From positions 3,611,709-3,675,708 of the forward strand of contig JAJKFL010000026.1 of the NCBI GenBank assembly GCA_021186555.1: 64,000 bases of DNA, given 5' to 3'. Source of the stretch: Reticulitermes speratus (lineage: Eukaryota; Arthropoda; Insecta; Blattodea; Rhinotermitidae). The position numbers were made by a program, and so were the translations under genes. This document shows positions 1-11,575 of the stretch, piece by piece (the first letter of the stretch is position 1; each line of letters opens with the position of its first letter). The notes under the pieces were generated by a model. That model searched no databases. It was given only the letters and a program-made list of their open reading frames with translations, and had not been told where the DNA came from.

Positions 1-253
1 GCAGACGAAAAAGACCAAACTTCCATGTAAGTAGGCCAACAAAGTTTGTGTTTGTTGATCTTGGCTGCAGTAAAGGTTATCGTGTGCTGTCTGATGACCT
101 CTAAGTGCAGTACTGCGGACCTCTGTCATCTGTACATGTGACCTGCTGCTGTTTATGAAGGCCTTATCTGCTTTGTTGTAGCTGTTTCAGCTGCAAGGGG
201 GGTACATTCACTGTGACAGCTGAAAAATCTGAGGGAAACGTAATATAGAAGGT
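1..253. other. Unassigned sequence left of the first array
   Basis: No open frame, repeat or known element was recognised. It is cut by the window start. Confidence 0.4.
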
Positions 254-1960
254 CTCAGCTACTTCACACACAAATATGTATGACAGTCCTCAGCTACTTC
301 AGACACAAATATGTATGACAGTCCTCAGCTACTTCACACACAAATATGTATGACAGTCCTCAGCTACTTCAGACACAAATATGTATGACAGTCCTCAGCT
401 ACTTCAGACACAAATATGTATGACAGTCCTCAGCTACTTCAGACACAAATATGTATGACAGTCCTCAGCTACTTCACACACAAATATGTATGACAGTCCT
501 CAGCTACTTCAGACACAAATATTTTATGACAGTCCTCAGCTACTTCAGACACAAATATGTATGACAGTCCTCAGCTACTTACACACACAAATATGTATGA
601 CAGTCCTCAGCTACTTCAGACACAAATATGTATGACAGTCCTCAGCTACTTCACACACAAATATGTATGACAGTCCTCAGCTACTTCAGACACAAATATG
701 TATGACAGTCCTCAGCTACTTCACACACAAATATGTATGACAGTCCTCAGCTACTTCAGACACAAATATGTATGACAGTCCCAGCTACTTCAGACACAAA
801 TATGTATGACAGTCCTCAGCTACTTCAGACACAAATATGTATGACAGTCCTCAGCTACTTCACACACAAATATGTATGACAGTCCTCAGCTACTTCACAC
901 ACAAATATGTATGACAGTCCTCAGCTACTTCACACACAAATATGTATGACAGTCCTCAGCTACTTCAGACACAAATATGTATGACAGTCCTCAGCTACTT
1001 CAGACACAAATATGTATGACAGTCCTCAGCTACTTCAGACACAAATATGTATGACAGTCCTCAGCTACTTCAGACACAAATATGTATGACAGTCCTCAGC
1101 TACTTCACACACAAATATGTATGACAGTCCTCAGCTACTTCACACACAAATATGTATGACAGTCCTCAGCTACTTCACACACAAATATGTATGACAGTCC
1201 TCAGCTACTTCACACACAAATATGTATGACAGTCCTCAGCTACTTCAGACACAAATATGTATGACAGTCCTCAGCTACTTCAGACACAAATATGTATGAC
1301 AGTCCTCAGCTACTTCACACACAAATATGTATGACAGTCCTCAGCTACTTCACACACAAATATGTATGACAGTCCTCAGCTACTTCAGACACAAATATGT
1401 ATGACAGTCCTCAGCTACTTCAGACACAAATATGTATGACAGTCCTCAGCTACTTCAGACACAAATATGTATGACAGTCCTCAGCTACTTCACACACAAA
1501 TATGTATGACAGTCCTCAGCTACTTCAGACACAAATATGTATGACAGTCCTCAGCTACTTCACACACAAATATGTATGACAGTCCTCAGCTACTTCAGAC
1601 ACAAATATGTATGACAGTCCTCAGCTACTTCAGACACAAATATGTATGACAGTCCTCAGCTACTTCAGACACAAATATGTATGACAGTCCTCAGCTACTT
1701 CAGACACAAATATGTATGACAGTCCTCAGCTACTTCACACACAAATATGTATGACAGTCCTCAGCTACTTCAGACACAAATATGTATGACAGTCCTCAGC
1801 TACTTCACACACAAATATGTATGACAGTCCTCAGCTACTTCACACACAAATATGTATGACAGTCCTCAGCTACTTCAGACACAAATATGTATGACAGTCC
1901 TCAGCTACTTCAGACACAAATATGTATGACAGTCCTCAGCTACTTCAGACACAAATATGT
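254..1960. repeat. 35-bp minisatellite, about 49 copies
   Basis: The unit contains cagctacttc, acacaaatatgt and atgacagtcct. Copies are almost identical except for one site that alternates between G and C (cttcaGaca or cttcaCaca). A few copies have small length changes (near 520, 581 and 780). The copy number is length divided by unit. The array ends abruptly at 1960. Confidence 0.95.
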
Positions 1961-2249
1961 GTTTTAGTATGCTTCGAGGTATGATTTGTGATAATCATAC
2001 CTGTGGTCTGTCTGTCCGAAGAGGGGAAAGTAGGCGTATGCATTTTACATGAGAGTTCTCGAGGGCCGGGATTTGTATCGTTCCGGTTTTGGGATGGCGG
2101 TGAAGGTGACGTCACAGCGATCTGTCAACGTTCTGTATCAACTGGCTTTGATGCCTCAGCCAAATCAGATGCCTGTAAGCTAGCGATGTTTGTACTCGTA
2201 TTAACAAAGGAATATGGACTTCTTGCTGGTTTAGAGCTTAACCCTTCTG
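1961..2249. other. Unassigned stretch with a 97-codon open frame
   Basis: A + frame 1988-2281 is open for 97 codons, but its product has no recognisable domain and its end runs into the next tandem repeat. I do not regard it as a gene. Confidence 0.4.
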
Positions 2250-2412
2250 TACCGGCCCCGGTGCACTGTACGGTCCTTTAACACTTTGCATGCCACCGGC
2301 CTCGGTGCACTGTACGGTCCTTTAACACTTTACAATCGCTAGCCTCGGTGCATTGTACGGACCTTTAACATTTTACATGCTGCAGACCTCCGTGCACTGT
2401 ACGTTTAAAGTT
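2250..2412. repeat. Diverged tandem repeat of about 44 bp, four copies
   Basis: Four imperfect copies of a unit with cctcggtgcactgtacgg followed by tcctttaacac start near 2253, 2297, 2340 and 2383. Divergence rises to the right, and the last copy is truncated. Confidence 0.8.
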
Positions 2413-2433
2413 TAAAGAGAATTCATAATTCAA

Positions 2434-2685
2434 GCTACAGACGCACCGCAGCCTTGAGGCTTATTGTGCAACACTGTGATGAAGATGATTATTTCTTTTT
2501 CCCGTTTTTCCGTGTAATGGAGCACCGGTGGAATGAAATTGACAGGGGAAAACCGAAGTACTCGGAGAGAAACCTGTCCCAGTGCCACTTTGTCCACCAC
2601 AAATCCCACATGGACTGACCTGGGATCGATCCCGGGCCTCTGCGGTGGGAGGCCGGCGACTAACCGCCTGAGCCGTGGCACGGCC
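2434..2685 (-). mobile_element. S1 SINE-like repeat (tRNA head on the - strand)
   Basis: On the - strand the element starts with a tRNA-like head (ccgtggctcaggcggttag; B box near gggatcgatcccggg) and runs through a body that includes ggtggacaaagtggcactgg and cccctgtcaatttcattcc to caaggctgcggtgcgtc. Other S1 copies are at 40700-40981, 43288-43440, 46443-46728 and, in tandem form, 52479-54850. The A-rich 3' end is lost here. Peptides predicted across it are SINE artefacts. Confidence 0.8.
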
Positions 2686-2763
2686 CTCGCCCAGGCACGT
2701 GCTGACATCATTATGCAAAAGACATCTGTCATTATAAAATGGGATGACGAAGTGATGTCCCTG

Positions 2764-2835
2764 GGAAGCCATGAAGGCGCTTGAGGGAGAGGAAGTGTAG
2801 CTCCACTCATTCTTAATCTGTCACTAGATGCAGGT
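2764..2835 (-). mobile_element. Fragment of an S3-related SINE 3' body
   Basis: The block ccatgaagg ... gtagctccactcattctta ... cactagatg matches, in reverse, the body of the S3-like repeats at 12946-13228 and 42570-42633. The tRNA head is not visible. Confidence 0.5.
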
Positions 2836-3784
2836 AAGGGGTTAACTTCAAGTCTCCTCCGCTCTATTACGAGGAAGATGGAGGCGTGAGTTACTTCGAA
2901 ATGTCAGTAAATACGGACCCGTATAGACGGCGTCACATTCCGGAAGACTTGAACCGTCGCGACACGGCTTTGTGTCAGCATTAGGCCGTGCAGTGTTAAA
3001 GTAGCCTGAAAGTGGACAAGGTGAGAGGTCAAGACCGGCTTGCTGCCGTACCTGTGTCTGGTGTAGTGGCAATCTTGAGCTGCAGACATGGCGTGTGTCG
3101 ATCAGAAGTCGTGGGTATTGCCCTGAAATATGAGAGCAGAGAGAGGAGAAAGGTCAGAACTTTCACCGCTGCTTTAATACTACGACGCCTGACCTTTCGA
3201 AGACAGTGCTATTTTTATGGGTTTCCCTCCACGTTAAATGCATATTATCGCCCCATCGTTCGACGCCGTTTGTACCACGATCATGTTGACACATGTGCAC
3301 GATAAACGAATTTTTGTTTTGCTCGAAGGATCTTTAGCTTGCAGCTTCTTGACAGCGTGCACTGAGATCGAAGAGTCGGACGCTCGTCCGGTCAAGTCGG
3401 TCCGAAAAATGACGGTACATTTCGCGTTACGGCTGCATTGTTCCAGAAAATCTCACTGTAAAATCGTTATAATAATAATCAATCGCCGTAAATAACAAGT
3501 TAAGAAATGTCCGCAGAGTTAAGACGTGTGGCACGTTCGCTCTGTTGTTAAATTGTTACATTTGTGACCTATTTCAAGAAATGCACTGCGAATGCCACTG
3601 TCTTAAGTGTGCCTTTCAGTGTTTTATACAACAAACGCTGTAATTTTCCTCTTTATCTTAATAAATTTGCAGTCGATTATAATCGATATCTCGGAAACGA
3701 CGAGGTATCGGTAATGCCTGTTTGCCATCTTTTTCTTCGGCCTCGGCTCATAGCACGCAGAGAACTCTGTCAGTTACAGAGACA
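2836..3784. other. Unassigned stretch
   Basis: Several frames of 60-100 codons are open on both strands, but none shows a domain, a splice-supported structure or repeat identity. Nothing else was recognised. Confidence 0.4.
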
Positions 3785-3985
3785 AATAACAGCGAAGTGG
3801 TAATATGACTAAATGTAAGACTAATAACAGCGAAGTGGTAATATGACTAAATGTAAGACTAATAACAGCGAAGTGGTAATATGACTAAATGTAAGACTAA
3901 TAACAGCGAAGTGGTAATATGACTAAATGTAAGACTAATAACAGCGAAGTGGTAATATGACTAAATGTAAGACTAATAACATTCG
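3785..3985. repeat. 38-bp tandem repeat, five copies plus a stub
   Basis: Copies start at 3785, 3823, 3861, 3899 and 3937; the unit contains agcgaagtggtaatatgac and aaatgtaagac. They are virtually identical, which indicates recent amplification. Confidence 0.93.
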
Positions 3986-4036
3986 ATTTCCGAATGCACC
4001 TGAAAGACGTACGTATATCACTAAACACAACAAACT

Positions 4037-4288
4037 ATTTTTTTCAATGGCTGGACAGCCCCTTGGGGGCCTAGGCCGCCTCATTGTTCGAGGCTTCACG
4101 ATCACACTCACACATATTCAGTATGACTCCTTTGGACGAGTGATCGGCCCGTCGCAGAGACCTCTGCCTGACAACACACAACAAACACAACAGACAGACA
4201 TCCATGCCCCCGGCGGGATTCGAACCCACAATCCGAGCAAGCCAACGGCCGCAGACCCACGCCTTAGACCGCGCGGCCACTGGGATCG
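4037..4288 (-). mobile_element. S2 SINE-like repeat
   Basis: The - strand head reads cactgg/tggccgcgcggtctaaggcg with a B box at gtgggttcgaatcccgcc, then a body with gatcactcgtccaaaggag, and ends in ggctgtccagccattg plus an A run. Other S2 copies are at 25102-25224, 26003-26228, 32719-32973, 38199-38415 and 45452-45716. Confidence 0.85.
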
Positions 4289-4339
4289 GCCCAGCAAAAT
4301 TTAGGTTTGATTAAATTTGGAAAATGAATCTAGTTAGAG

Positions 4340-4414
4340 AATCAACTCACAACACTCAGACCAACAAAATGCCCTATAGAGTGCATTTGTTGGTCTGAGT
4401 GTTGTGAGTTGATT
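4340..4414. repeat. Near-perfect 33-bp foldback next to the 23-bp array
   Basis: The arms 4340-4372 and 4383-4414 are reverse complements except for one extra A, around the loop cctatagagt. The arms end in ccaacaaaatgc / gcatttgttgg, the same terminal block found downstream of the hammerhead-like modules. It is probably two fused ends of that element. Confidence 0.9.
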
Positions 4415-4420
4415 ATCGCC

Positions 4421-5657
4421 AGTGCGCGGTGTGAACAGTATACAGTGCGCGGTTGAACAGTATACAGCGCGCGGTGTGAACAGTATACAGGCACGGTGTG
4501 AACAGTATACAGTGCACGGTGTGAACAGTATACAGTGCGCGGTTGTGAACAGTATACAGCGCGCGGTGTGAACAGTATACAGCGCGCGGTGTGAACAGTA
4601 TACAGCGCGCGGTGTGAACAGTATACAGCGCGCGGTGTGAACAGTATACAGCGCGCGGTGTGAACAGTATACAGCGCGCGGTGTGAACAGTATACAGCGC
4701 GCGGTGTGAACAGTATACAGCGCGCGGTTGTGAACAGTATACAGCGCGCGGTGTGAACAGTATACAGCGCGCGGTGTGAACAGTATACAGCGCGCGTGTG
4801 AACAGTATACAGCGCGCGATGTGAACAGTATACAGCGCGCGATGTGAACAGTATACAGCGCGCGGTGTGAACAGTATACAGCGCGCGGTGTGAACAGTAT
4901 ACAGCGCGCGGTGTGAACAGTATACAGCGCGCGGTGTGAACAGTATACAGCGCGCGGTGTGAACAGTATACAGCGCGCGGTGGTGTAACAGTATACAGCG
5001 CGCGGTGTGAACAGTATACAGCGCGCGGTGTGAACAGTATACAGCGCGCGGTGTGAACAGTATACAGCGCGCGGTGTGAACAGTATACAGCGCGCGGTTG
5101 TGAACAGTATACAGCGCGCGGTGTGAACAGTATACAGCGCGCGGTGTGAACAGTATACAGCGCGCGGTGTGTGAACAGTATACAGCGCGCGGTTGTGAAC
5201 AGTATACAGCGCGCGGTGTGTGAACAGTATACAGCGCGCGGTGTGAACAGTATACAGCGCGCGGTGTGAACAGAATACAGCGCGCGGTTGTGTGAACAGT
5301 ATACAGCGCGCGGTGTGTGAACAGTATACAGCGCGCGGTGTGTGAACAGTATACAGCGCGCGGTGTGAACAGTATACAGCGCGCGGTGTGAACAGTATAC
5401 AGCGCGCGGTGTGAACAGTATACAGCGCGCGGTGTGTGAACAGTATACAGTGCGCGGTGTGAACAGTATACAGTGCGCGGTGTGAACAGTATACAGTGCG
5501 CGGTGTGAACAGTATACAGTGCGCGGTGTGAACAGTATACAGTGCGCGGTGTGAACAGTATACAGTGCGCGGTGTGTAGTGACAGTATACAGTGCGCGGT
5601 GTGAACAGTATACAGTGCACGGTGTGAACGGTATACAGTGCACGGTGTGAACAGTAT
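4421..5657. repeat. 23-bp CpG-rich satellite, about 53 copies
   Basis: The unit is cagcgcgcgg + tgtgaacagtata. Small indels (tgtgtg, ttgtg, ggtggtgt) are scattered through it. Central copies carry gcgcgc, while copies at both ends carry tgcgcg or tgcacg. The unit has no stop on the - strand in several frames, so two overlapping frames of more than 420 codons span the array. These are repeat artefacts. Confidence 0.95.
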
Positions 5658-6589
5658 AAAATATAGTTGAGATTGTTTAACTTTCTAATTATCCAAAACA
5701 GAATCCCTGTTCTGCCTTTTGTTTTGTTACGTTGAAACTTGGGTTGTCACCGTTGAACTAGCGCACTTTTTTTTGCAATGAAGTCACGTGACGTAACTAA
5801 GCTCATTCATTTGGTACTAGACTTCGGATTGGAGGCATAACGCTGCTTGTTATGAAACGTGGGGGCGTCCTGTCTTTGCGATCTTTATTAAGCTTGCAAC
5901 TTGCGCAGTTAGGCAGCAGTTGACTAGTCAAGTCGTGCGCCACTGTCATGACGCCGAAACATCGAACCAAACTCAGAACCTATAAGAAACTCATTTCTAC
6001 GGCATGTAGTTTCATACACTACCGATTCAGTGGATGCGGAATTAGGCGGTGTTTTTTCCTTTGTACCAGATGTAAAAAGTTACGATCAATTATGTATCGA
6101 CTTTTATCAACACTGGATGTAATGTTCGTACGGTCGTGATTCGATTACGACAGCCTAGTTTGTTAATAAGTGCGTTATGTAGCGGCGAAGTTGGTATTAA
6201 GTAAAGAGAAGCTTTTAAAATATGCATGCAGCCTGTCGCTTTGAGCTGATAAAATATTCGGAGCTGCCGTAAAGTTGTGTAGTTTAATACTTCTAGGAAA
6301 GGAAACAGCGGAAACAAGACTGCGCAGTGCTGGCGTCACGACAGTTCGACAGCGATGCACATAATTACGGCATAATTCCGAAATGAACAGTCTGTGGTTT
6401 GAGCAGCAGTGTTACAAATAACTGTCTGTATTAGATGGAGGGTTAGAGATTCGCTTCCGTGCCCTGGTTCATTTTTACGTTATAATTAACCTCTTAAAGC
6501 CCAGTGGCAAAGACGAGCCTTTTCAGGGCCAAAATAATTACGCACCTTACCCTTTTCTTATCCTTAAAAGGGCCGTCTGACGTCTCCCA
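5658..6589. other. Unassigned stretch
   Basis: No gene or known repeat was recognised. Short frames such as 5948-6139 (+) lack domains. Confidence 0.4.
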
Positions 6590-6763
6590 CTGTCGAGTGT
6601 AGCTCGACACACTCGCAGTCGAGTGTATCTCGACAATCGCTGTCGAGTGTAGCTCGACACACCCGAAGTCGAGTGTAACTCCACACTCGTCGAGTGTAGC
6701 TCGACATACCCGCTGTAGAGTGTAGCTCGACAAACCCGCTGTCGAGTGTAGCTCGACACACCC
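6590..6763. repeat. Seven tandem short palindromes
   Basis: Seven copies of gtcgagtgtagctcgac, each a hairpin (gtcgag/ctcgac around tgta), recur about every 23-27 bp with variants (tatctcgac, taactccac, tagagtg). Spacer bases such as acacccgc are looser than the palindrome. Confidence 0.85.
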
Positions 6764-7758
6764 ACAACAAGGCGGCCATGTTGACACAAAGATACGGTCC
6801 AGCAACAGTCGGCTACCCAGACCGCCTTCCGCCATTTTTCTCAGTTGTATAACAAATGACGGTAGCCAATAGTAACAGCAAGGCCCGCTGTGCCCACTAA
6901 TGACGCCTCCAGCCACTGCGATCTCCACTCACTAGCTGTGGCCATCAGCCAACACGATCACAGCCGCTCTGTGTTCAGTCCACAAACATCAAACCAAAGT
7001 CTTACTACCATAAAACTGCCAAATGTGAGCACCCTACCACCAGCAACAACAGCCCTTCTCAGGAACACGTGGAGGCCTTCCACCAAGTCACCAAACCCGT
7101 TGCAGTACAAACACCCCCATGTTTCAGTCCATAAGGTACTTTTCACATTCCAGCTATGCGTTTCGACTTGCTGTTACGTGACCGCCTTCAGTGTCTGCAC
7201 TGGTTGGACTGTTCCGCTCAGAGCCCCAAACCCCTGCGCACCCTCTTCCTGTATCCGTCTTGTCTTGCTGCAGACTGACTGACTGTCGCACGTGTCTGTT
7301 CAGTAATGATGTTCCAAAAATGACTTGTCTAAACAGTTACATTTAAGGAGCCACATTTCAATGCCCGTAATATTACTGTGTAAACGTTGTTTTAACTCAA
7401 ATTTACACTTTTCACAATTGTCACGACACTGCGTGCTGGACAGACGCAAGAGATTTTCCGTCCAGACCTTCCATGGGGCCCACCCAGCCTCCTATTGCAT
7501 GGCCACCTGGGGCGAGTTACCGCAGGGTCAAGCGGCTGTGACGTGAACCCCACCACTCACCAGGTTAAGAATGACGGGAACTATATCTACACGCCCTCTA
7601 TATGCTTTCAGGTTGTGCACAGACGCAACTCTACTTCAGCCGTGTACTTCTTGTATAGCTTCAGATGTCAGTTTGACTCCGGTGGATGTCGTCTGCCCAG
7701 AACGTGTTTCGCTATCTCGCGCGCAGATTGCCTACCCCAGTCCCACCCCGCTCTAAGT
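6764..7758. other. Unassigned stretch
   Basis: A 130-codon + frame (6890-7282) and smaller ones are open, but none shows a domain, signal peptide or family match. No repeat family was recognised. Confidence 0.35.
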
Positions 7759-8052
7759 AATACGGTCTGTCGACAACACAGATATTTCCTGTGCAATACG
7801 GTCTGTCGACAACACAGATATTTCCTGTGCAATACGGTCTGTCGACAACACAGATATTTCCTGTGCAATACGGTCTGTCGACAACACAGATATTTCCTGT
7901 GCAATACGGTCTGTCGACAACACAGATATTTCCTGTGCAATACGGTCTGTCGACAACACAGATATTTCCTGTGCAATACGGTCTGTCGACAACACAGATA
8001 TTTCCTGTGCAATACGGTCTGTCGACAACACAGATATTTCCTGTGCAATACG
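7759..8052. repeat. 36-bp minisatellite, eight copies
   Basis: Copies start at 7759 and every 36 bp to 8011, plus a stub. The unit contains aatacggtctgtcgac and aacacagatatttcctgtgc. The copies look identical. The period is a multiple of three, so each open frame repeats a fixed 12-residue peptide on both strands. Confidence 0.95.
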
Positions 8053-8152
8053 CCATTCGTTCTGTGCCCCACGCTAAGGGGGGAAAGATGGTCACGTTTT
8101 AGAATTCCGTTCGTCTGTTGGCAGAAGTGAATTGCAGGACTGCGCTTTACGA

Positions 8153-8217
8153 TGTGACATGTTTGTACAGACGTTGCGGTGTGACGTGTTTGTACAGACG
8201 TTGCGGTGTGACGTGTG
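8153..8217. repeat. Short 27-bp tandem repeat, about 2.4 copies
   Basis: The block gtgacgtgtttgtacagacg + ttgcggt occurs twice, with a third partial copy. Confidence 0.8.
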
Positions 8218-8245
8218 CCGAAGGAATTTAATTAATGAGCTATTT

Positions 8246-8405
8246 ATTCATTCTGCAGTCTGTTTTACGACAGGTCCGTAGCTCTTCCAAAGCGAGTTCT
8301 CCACAGGATGCGATCTAGTGCTTCCTCTTTCAATTTACAGTATCTTCTCTTTTCCTTAAGGTCATCCAGTAGCTGCTTACGTCTTCTTCCTCGTCTTCCC
8401 GTCAT
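8246..8405 (-). mobile_element. 3' fragment of a non-LTR retrotransposon ORF2
   Basis: Read on the - strand this is the coding end of the family at 24265-24803. It encodes the GRRGRRRKQLLDDLKEK-type tail and DRILWRTRFGRATDLS-like residues, ending near ctgcagaatgaat. It is 5' truncated, as usual for LINE copies. Confidence 0.75.
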
Positions 8406-8765
8406 TAGCTATAAAGGAAGTCATATTTTGCACAACACAGCTGCGTGCAGGCACGTAACTCGTTGAAGCCTAAAATTAATCTACAACGTATATAAACATT
8501 TAGTTCGTACCTCACAGAGAACACTTTGCTTCCTTTGCCTACAGCATAGGCAGTAGTCGAAACTTACGGCAAGGATACGTCACACATAGCGTACCTAGTG
8601 TGTGGGGCAGAGGTGCTTTAGTGTTACACGTGGCGCTACTGGTAGGGATGAGAGGTCATGGCAGTTGTAGCTGGGGTCTGAGAAGATTTTGACAGGGTGT
8701 GGAATGTTCTGGTACAGTCTGATTTTGTGGGGATTTTACAGAAGTACACAAGGTACTGTGGGGGG
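8406..8765. other. Unassigned stretch
   Basis: No gene, repeat or element was recognised. Confidence 0.4.
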
Positions 8766-9082
8766 CACGCGGTGGCGCAGTTGGTTGAGGCACTGCGCTA
8801 CAAGCCGGAAGGTTGCGGGTTCGATTCCCGATGGTGTCATTGGAATTTTTCATTGACATAATCCTTTCGGCCGCACTATGGCCCTGGGGTCGACTCAGCC
8901 TCTAACAGAAATTAGTACCAGGACAATTTCCTGGGGGATAAAGGCGGCCGGTGCGTAGGGCTGACAACCTTACCACCTTCATGTGCCGGTTGTCTAGAAA
9001 TCTGTGAGCCTCAACCTCCTGTAACCCTAAGGGTCTGTCCAGGCCTGTAATGGGATTGCTTTACCTTTACCTTTACCTTTAC
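8766..9082 (+). mobile_element. S4 SINE-like repeat
   Basis: The tRNA-like head is ggtggcgcagttggttgagg, with a B box gggttcgattccc at 8816-8828. The body includes ggccctggggtcgactcagc and ggcggccggtgcgtaggg, and the 3' tail is a (TTTACC)n run at about 9058-9082. A second near-full copy lies in reverse at 42893-43197, and a head fragment lies at 62966-63010. Confidence 0.85.
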
Positions 9083-9098
9083 GCAAACGACTGTGCGT

Positions 9099-9396
9099 GA
9101 TGTCAGGCTTCCGCCGCGGTGTAAACGAGATCTTCGCTCTTCTGGGGTATTACGCGGCGTTGATTGGTAGTTATTTACCGACGTTTCGGGACAGCCTATT
9201 GGTCCCATCTTCAAGATGTTACCGATAGGTTGTCCCGAAACATCGGTAACTACCAGTCAACGCCGCGTAACATACCGACGTTTCGGGACAGTCTATTGGT
9301 CCCATCTTCAAGATTGTACCGATAGGTTGTACCGAAACGTCGGTAACTAATTACCAATCAACGCTGCCTAACATCCCAGAAGAGCGAAGATCTCAG
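9099..9396. mobile_element. Penelope-like foldback repeat with GAAACGTC cores (type 2)
   Basis: The flanks caggcttccgccgcg ... cttctggggt and ccagaagagcgaagatctca are inverted around alternating blocks acgtttcggg ... ggtcccatcttcaa and accgataggttgtcccgaaa. Four half-cores appear in alternating orientation, so this copy looks like a foldback that was duplicated internally. Relatives: 31015-31202, 36076-36247, 44231-44434, 44759-44977. Confidence 0.6.
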
Positions 9397-10012
9397 GTAC
9401 AGAAACGGTTGTTTTAAGTTCTGTTTGGTAGTGATTTTTTTAGGGGTGCACAAACGCTGGTTTCAGTTCAATTTTGTGGGGAGTTTTAGAGGTTGGGAGA
9501 GGTTTTGCGGAGGTCGAGGGAGTGAAGACTGTGACTGTCAGCTCGATGTGGCACGTGTATCTTTACCGAACGTGCAGTGCTGCAGGTTTCAAAATTGTTC
9601 GCAATATTGCGTCTGAAGTGAAAACCTGATGCTTGAGGTACTGTGTTCGTTACCCTGTCGATCACCATGTGGGCTGCGGGCTGTGTTACGTCTGCTGTCA
9701 TCTTTGCCCCTACCGGCGAGGCTGATCGAGTTCGATTGGAGAATTTAAGGACAGAGATATCGAAGGGATGATTGAAGTACATCGGGGACCAAGAAACGAT
9801 TTGCGGTGTGTAAGTAAGCAGCCCTTCGGAACAATTTCACAGATGCTTAACACGCACTTTATTAGGGAGGCGTTACCTAAATCTCATAATGCTGTACTTA
9901 TACGTAAACAGATGTACACGTCGGTGAATTTTGTGGTCGTCTTGTGGCACTTGTCTTAAAATCCTTGAATTAACCCTTGAAAGACTGACATTAACCTGAA
10001 TTATATATAAAG
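9397..10012. other. Unassigned stretch
   Basis: Only short frames without domains; no repeat was recognised. Confidence 0.4.
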
Positions 10013-10075
10013 ATTCAGTCCGTACCGCGCAGTAAACACACTCCGTCTCAGTTATACAAACCAGTCAGTTAATTA
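10013..10075. repeat. Single diverged partial copy of the 114-bp unit
   Basis: It matches the right half of the unit amplified at 10601-11575 (cgcagtaaacacactccgtc, ttatacaaaccagtcagtta). About 525 bp, including a hammerhead-like module, separate it from the array. Confidence 0.8.
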
Positions 10076-10137
10076 AGATAAAACACCAACAAATGCACAA
10101 ATTATAAGGTGCAAATTTGCTCCCTATATCATGATTT

Positions 10138-10178
10138 ACCCTACGCGTTTCAGCTCCTCATGAGCCATCATCAGGGGT
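10138..10178 (-). ncRNA. Hammerhead-ribozyme-like motif, complete stems
   Basis: On the - strand: ACCC, CTGATGA, T, stem II GGCTC/GAGCT around atgag, GAAA running into the palindrome ACGCGT, A (a GUA triplet), then GGGT, which pairs with the leading ACCC. All hammerhead core boxes are present. The one departure is the unpaired base between CTGATGA and stem II, which all copies in this window share. The module continues on the - strand about 60 nt to gtgcatttgttggt near 10084-10097. Confidence 0.65.
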
Positions 10179-10600
10179 TATTTTCTCTATTATAAAAGGT
10201 GCTTTACAAATGCTGCATCTGCGGATGGCACTTTTGATTATGCACTATTTTGGGCATAAGACACGTGTTCATAAGTTAAAAAACACACGAGTCATAAATC
10301 AAAGTTAAAATGATGGTTTGTTAAAAAATCTTGTTAAAAGCACTGTTCACTGCGTCTATTGTATAAAAAATTTCGTTTGCACTTCTAAAAGTTACAGTAG
10401 ATCACACATTGCATTGTGCTGGTTGCGATGGACTCTGACGTGTACCGGCAATAGCTTTCCGTTGTTGTCATCCTGCTTAATATGTCGTAGTGCAGTCCTC
10501 TCGATGTTGTGGTATAAATTAATAGGAAGAAGAAGTGGTTCTGGTGCTAGTATGGTGTGGGGTTGTGTCTTGAAGTATACCCGGTGAAAGTGAACTGTCA

Positions 10601-11575
10601 GTTAATGCTGTACAGTGAAATAATCGCTGTTTGTTCTGAGATCCACACAAAACACATAAATACAGTCCGTACCACGCAGTAAACACACTCCGTCTCAGTT
10701 ATACAAACCAGTCAGTTAATGTTGTACAGTGAAATAATCGCTGTTTGTTCTGAGATCCACACAAAACACATAAATACAGTCCGTACCGCGCAGTAAACAC
10801 ACTCCGTCTCAGTTATACAAACCAGTCAGTTAATGTTGTACAGTGAAATAATCGCTGTTTGTTCTGAGATCCACACAAAACACATAAATACAGTCCGTAC
10901 CGCGCAGTAAACACACTCCGTCTCAGTTATACAAACCAGTCAGTTAATGTTGTACAGTGAAATAATCGCCGTTTGTTCTGAGATCCACACAAAACACATA
11001 AATACAGTCCGTACCACGCAGTAAACACACTCCGTCTCAGTTATACAAACCAGTCAGTTAATGCTGTACAGTGAAATAATCGCTGTTTGTTCTGAGATCC
11101 ACACAAAACACATAAATACAGTCCGTACCGTGCAGTAAACACACTCCGTCTCAGTTATACAAACCAGTCAGTTAATGTTGTACAGTGAAATAATCGCTGT
11201 TTGTTCTGAGATCCACACAAAACACATAAATACAGTCCGTACCGCGCAGTAAACACACTCCGTCTCAGTTATACAAACCAGTCAGTTAATGCTGTACAGT
11301 GAAATAATCGCTGTTTGTTCTGAGATCCACACAAAACACATAAATACAGTCCGTACCGCGCAGTAAACACACTCCGTCTCAGTTATACAAACCAATCAGT
11401 TAATGCTGTACAGTGAAATAATCGCTGTTTGTTCTGAGATCCACACAAAACACATAAATACAGTCCGTACCGCGCAGTAAACACACTCCGTCTCAGTTAT
11501 ACAAACCAGTCAGTTAATGCTGTACAGTGAAATAATCGCTGTTTGTTCTGAGATCCACACACAACACATAAATAC
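10601..11575. repeat. 114-bp satellite, eight units and a partial ninth
   Basis: Unit starts: 10601, 10715, 10829 and onwards every 114 bp to 11513. Blocks include tgtacagtgaaataatcgc, gatccacacaaaacacataa and cgcagtaaacacactccgtc. Only a few bases vary (gctg/gttg, gcgc/gtgc/acgc). Diverged single copies exist at 10013-10075, about 31985-32130 (reverse) and about 43535-43590, so the array is a tandem expansion of a dispersed element. Confidence 0.95.

Noticed and set aside
1988..2281. 97-codon frame as a small gene
   Set aside because: No domain or codon pattern, and its end overlaps a tandem repeat.
4334..5643. Two overlapping open frames of over 420 codons on the - strand
   Set aside because: They exist only because the 23-bp unit lacks stops; the peptide is a 23-residue repeat with no domain.
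7759..8052. Possible CRISPR array (36-bp repeat)
   Set aside because: Units are contiguous with no unique spacers, there are no cas genes, and the context is eukaryotic.
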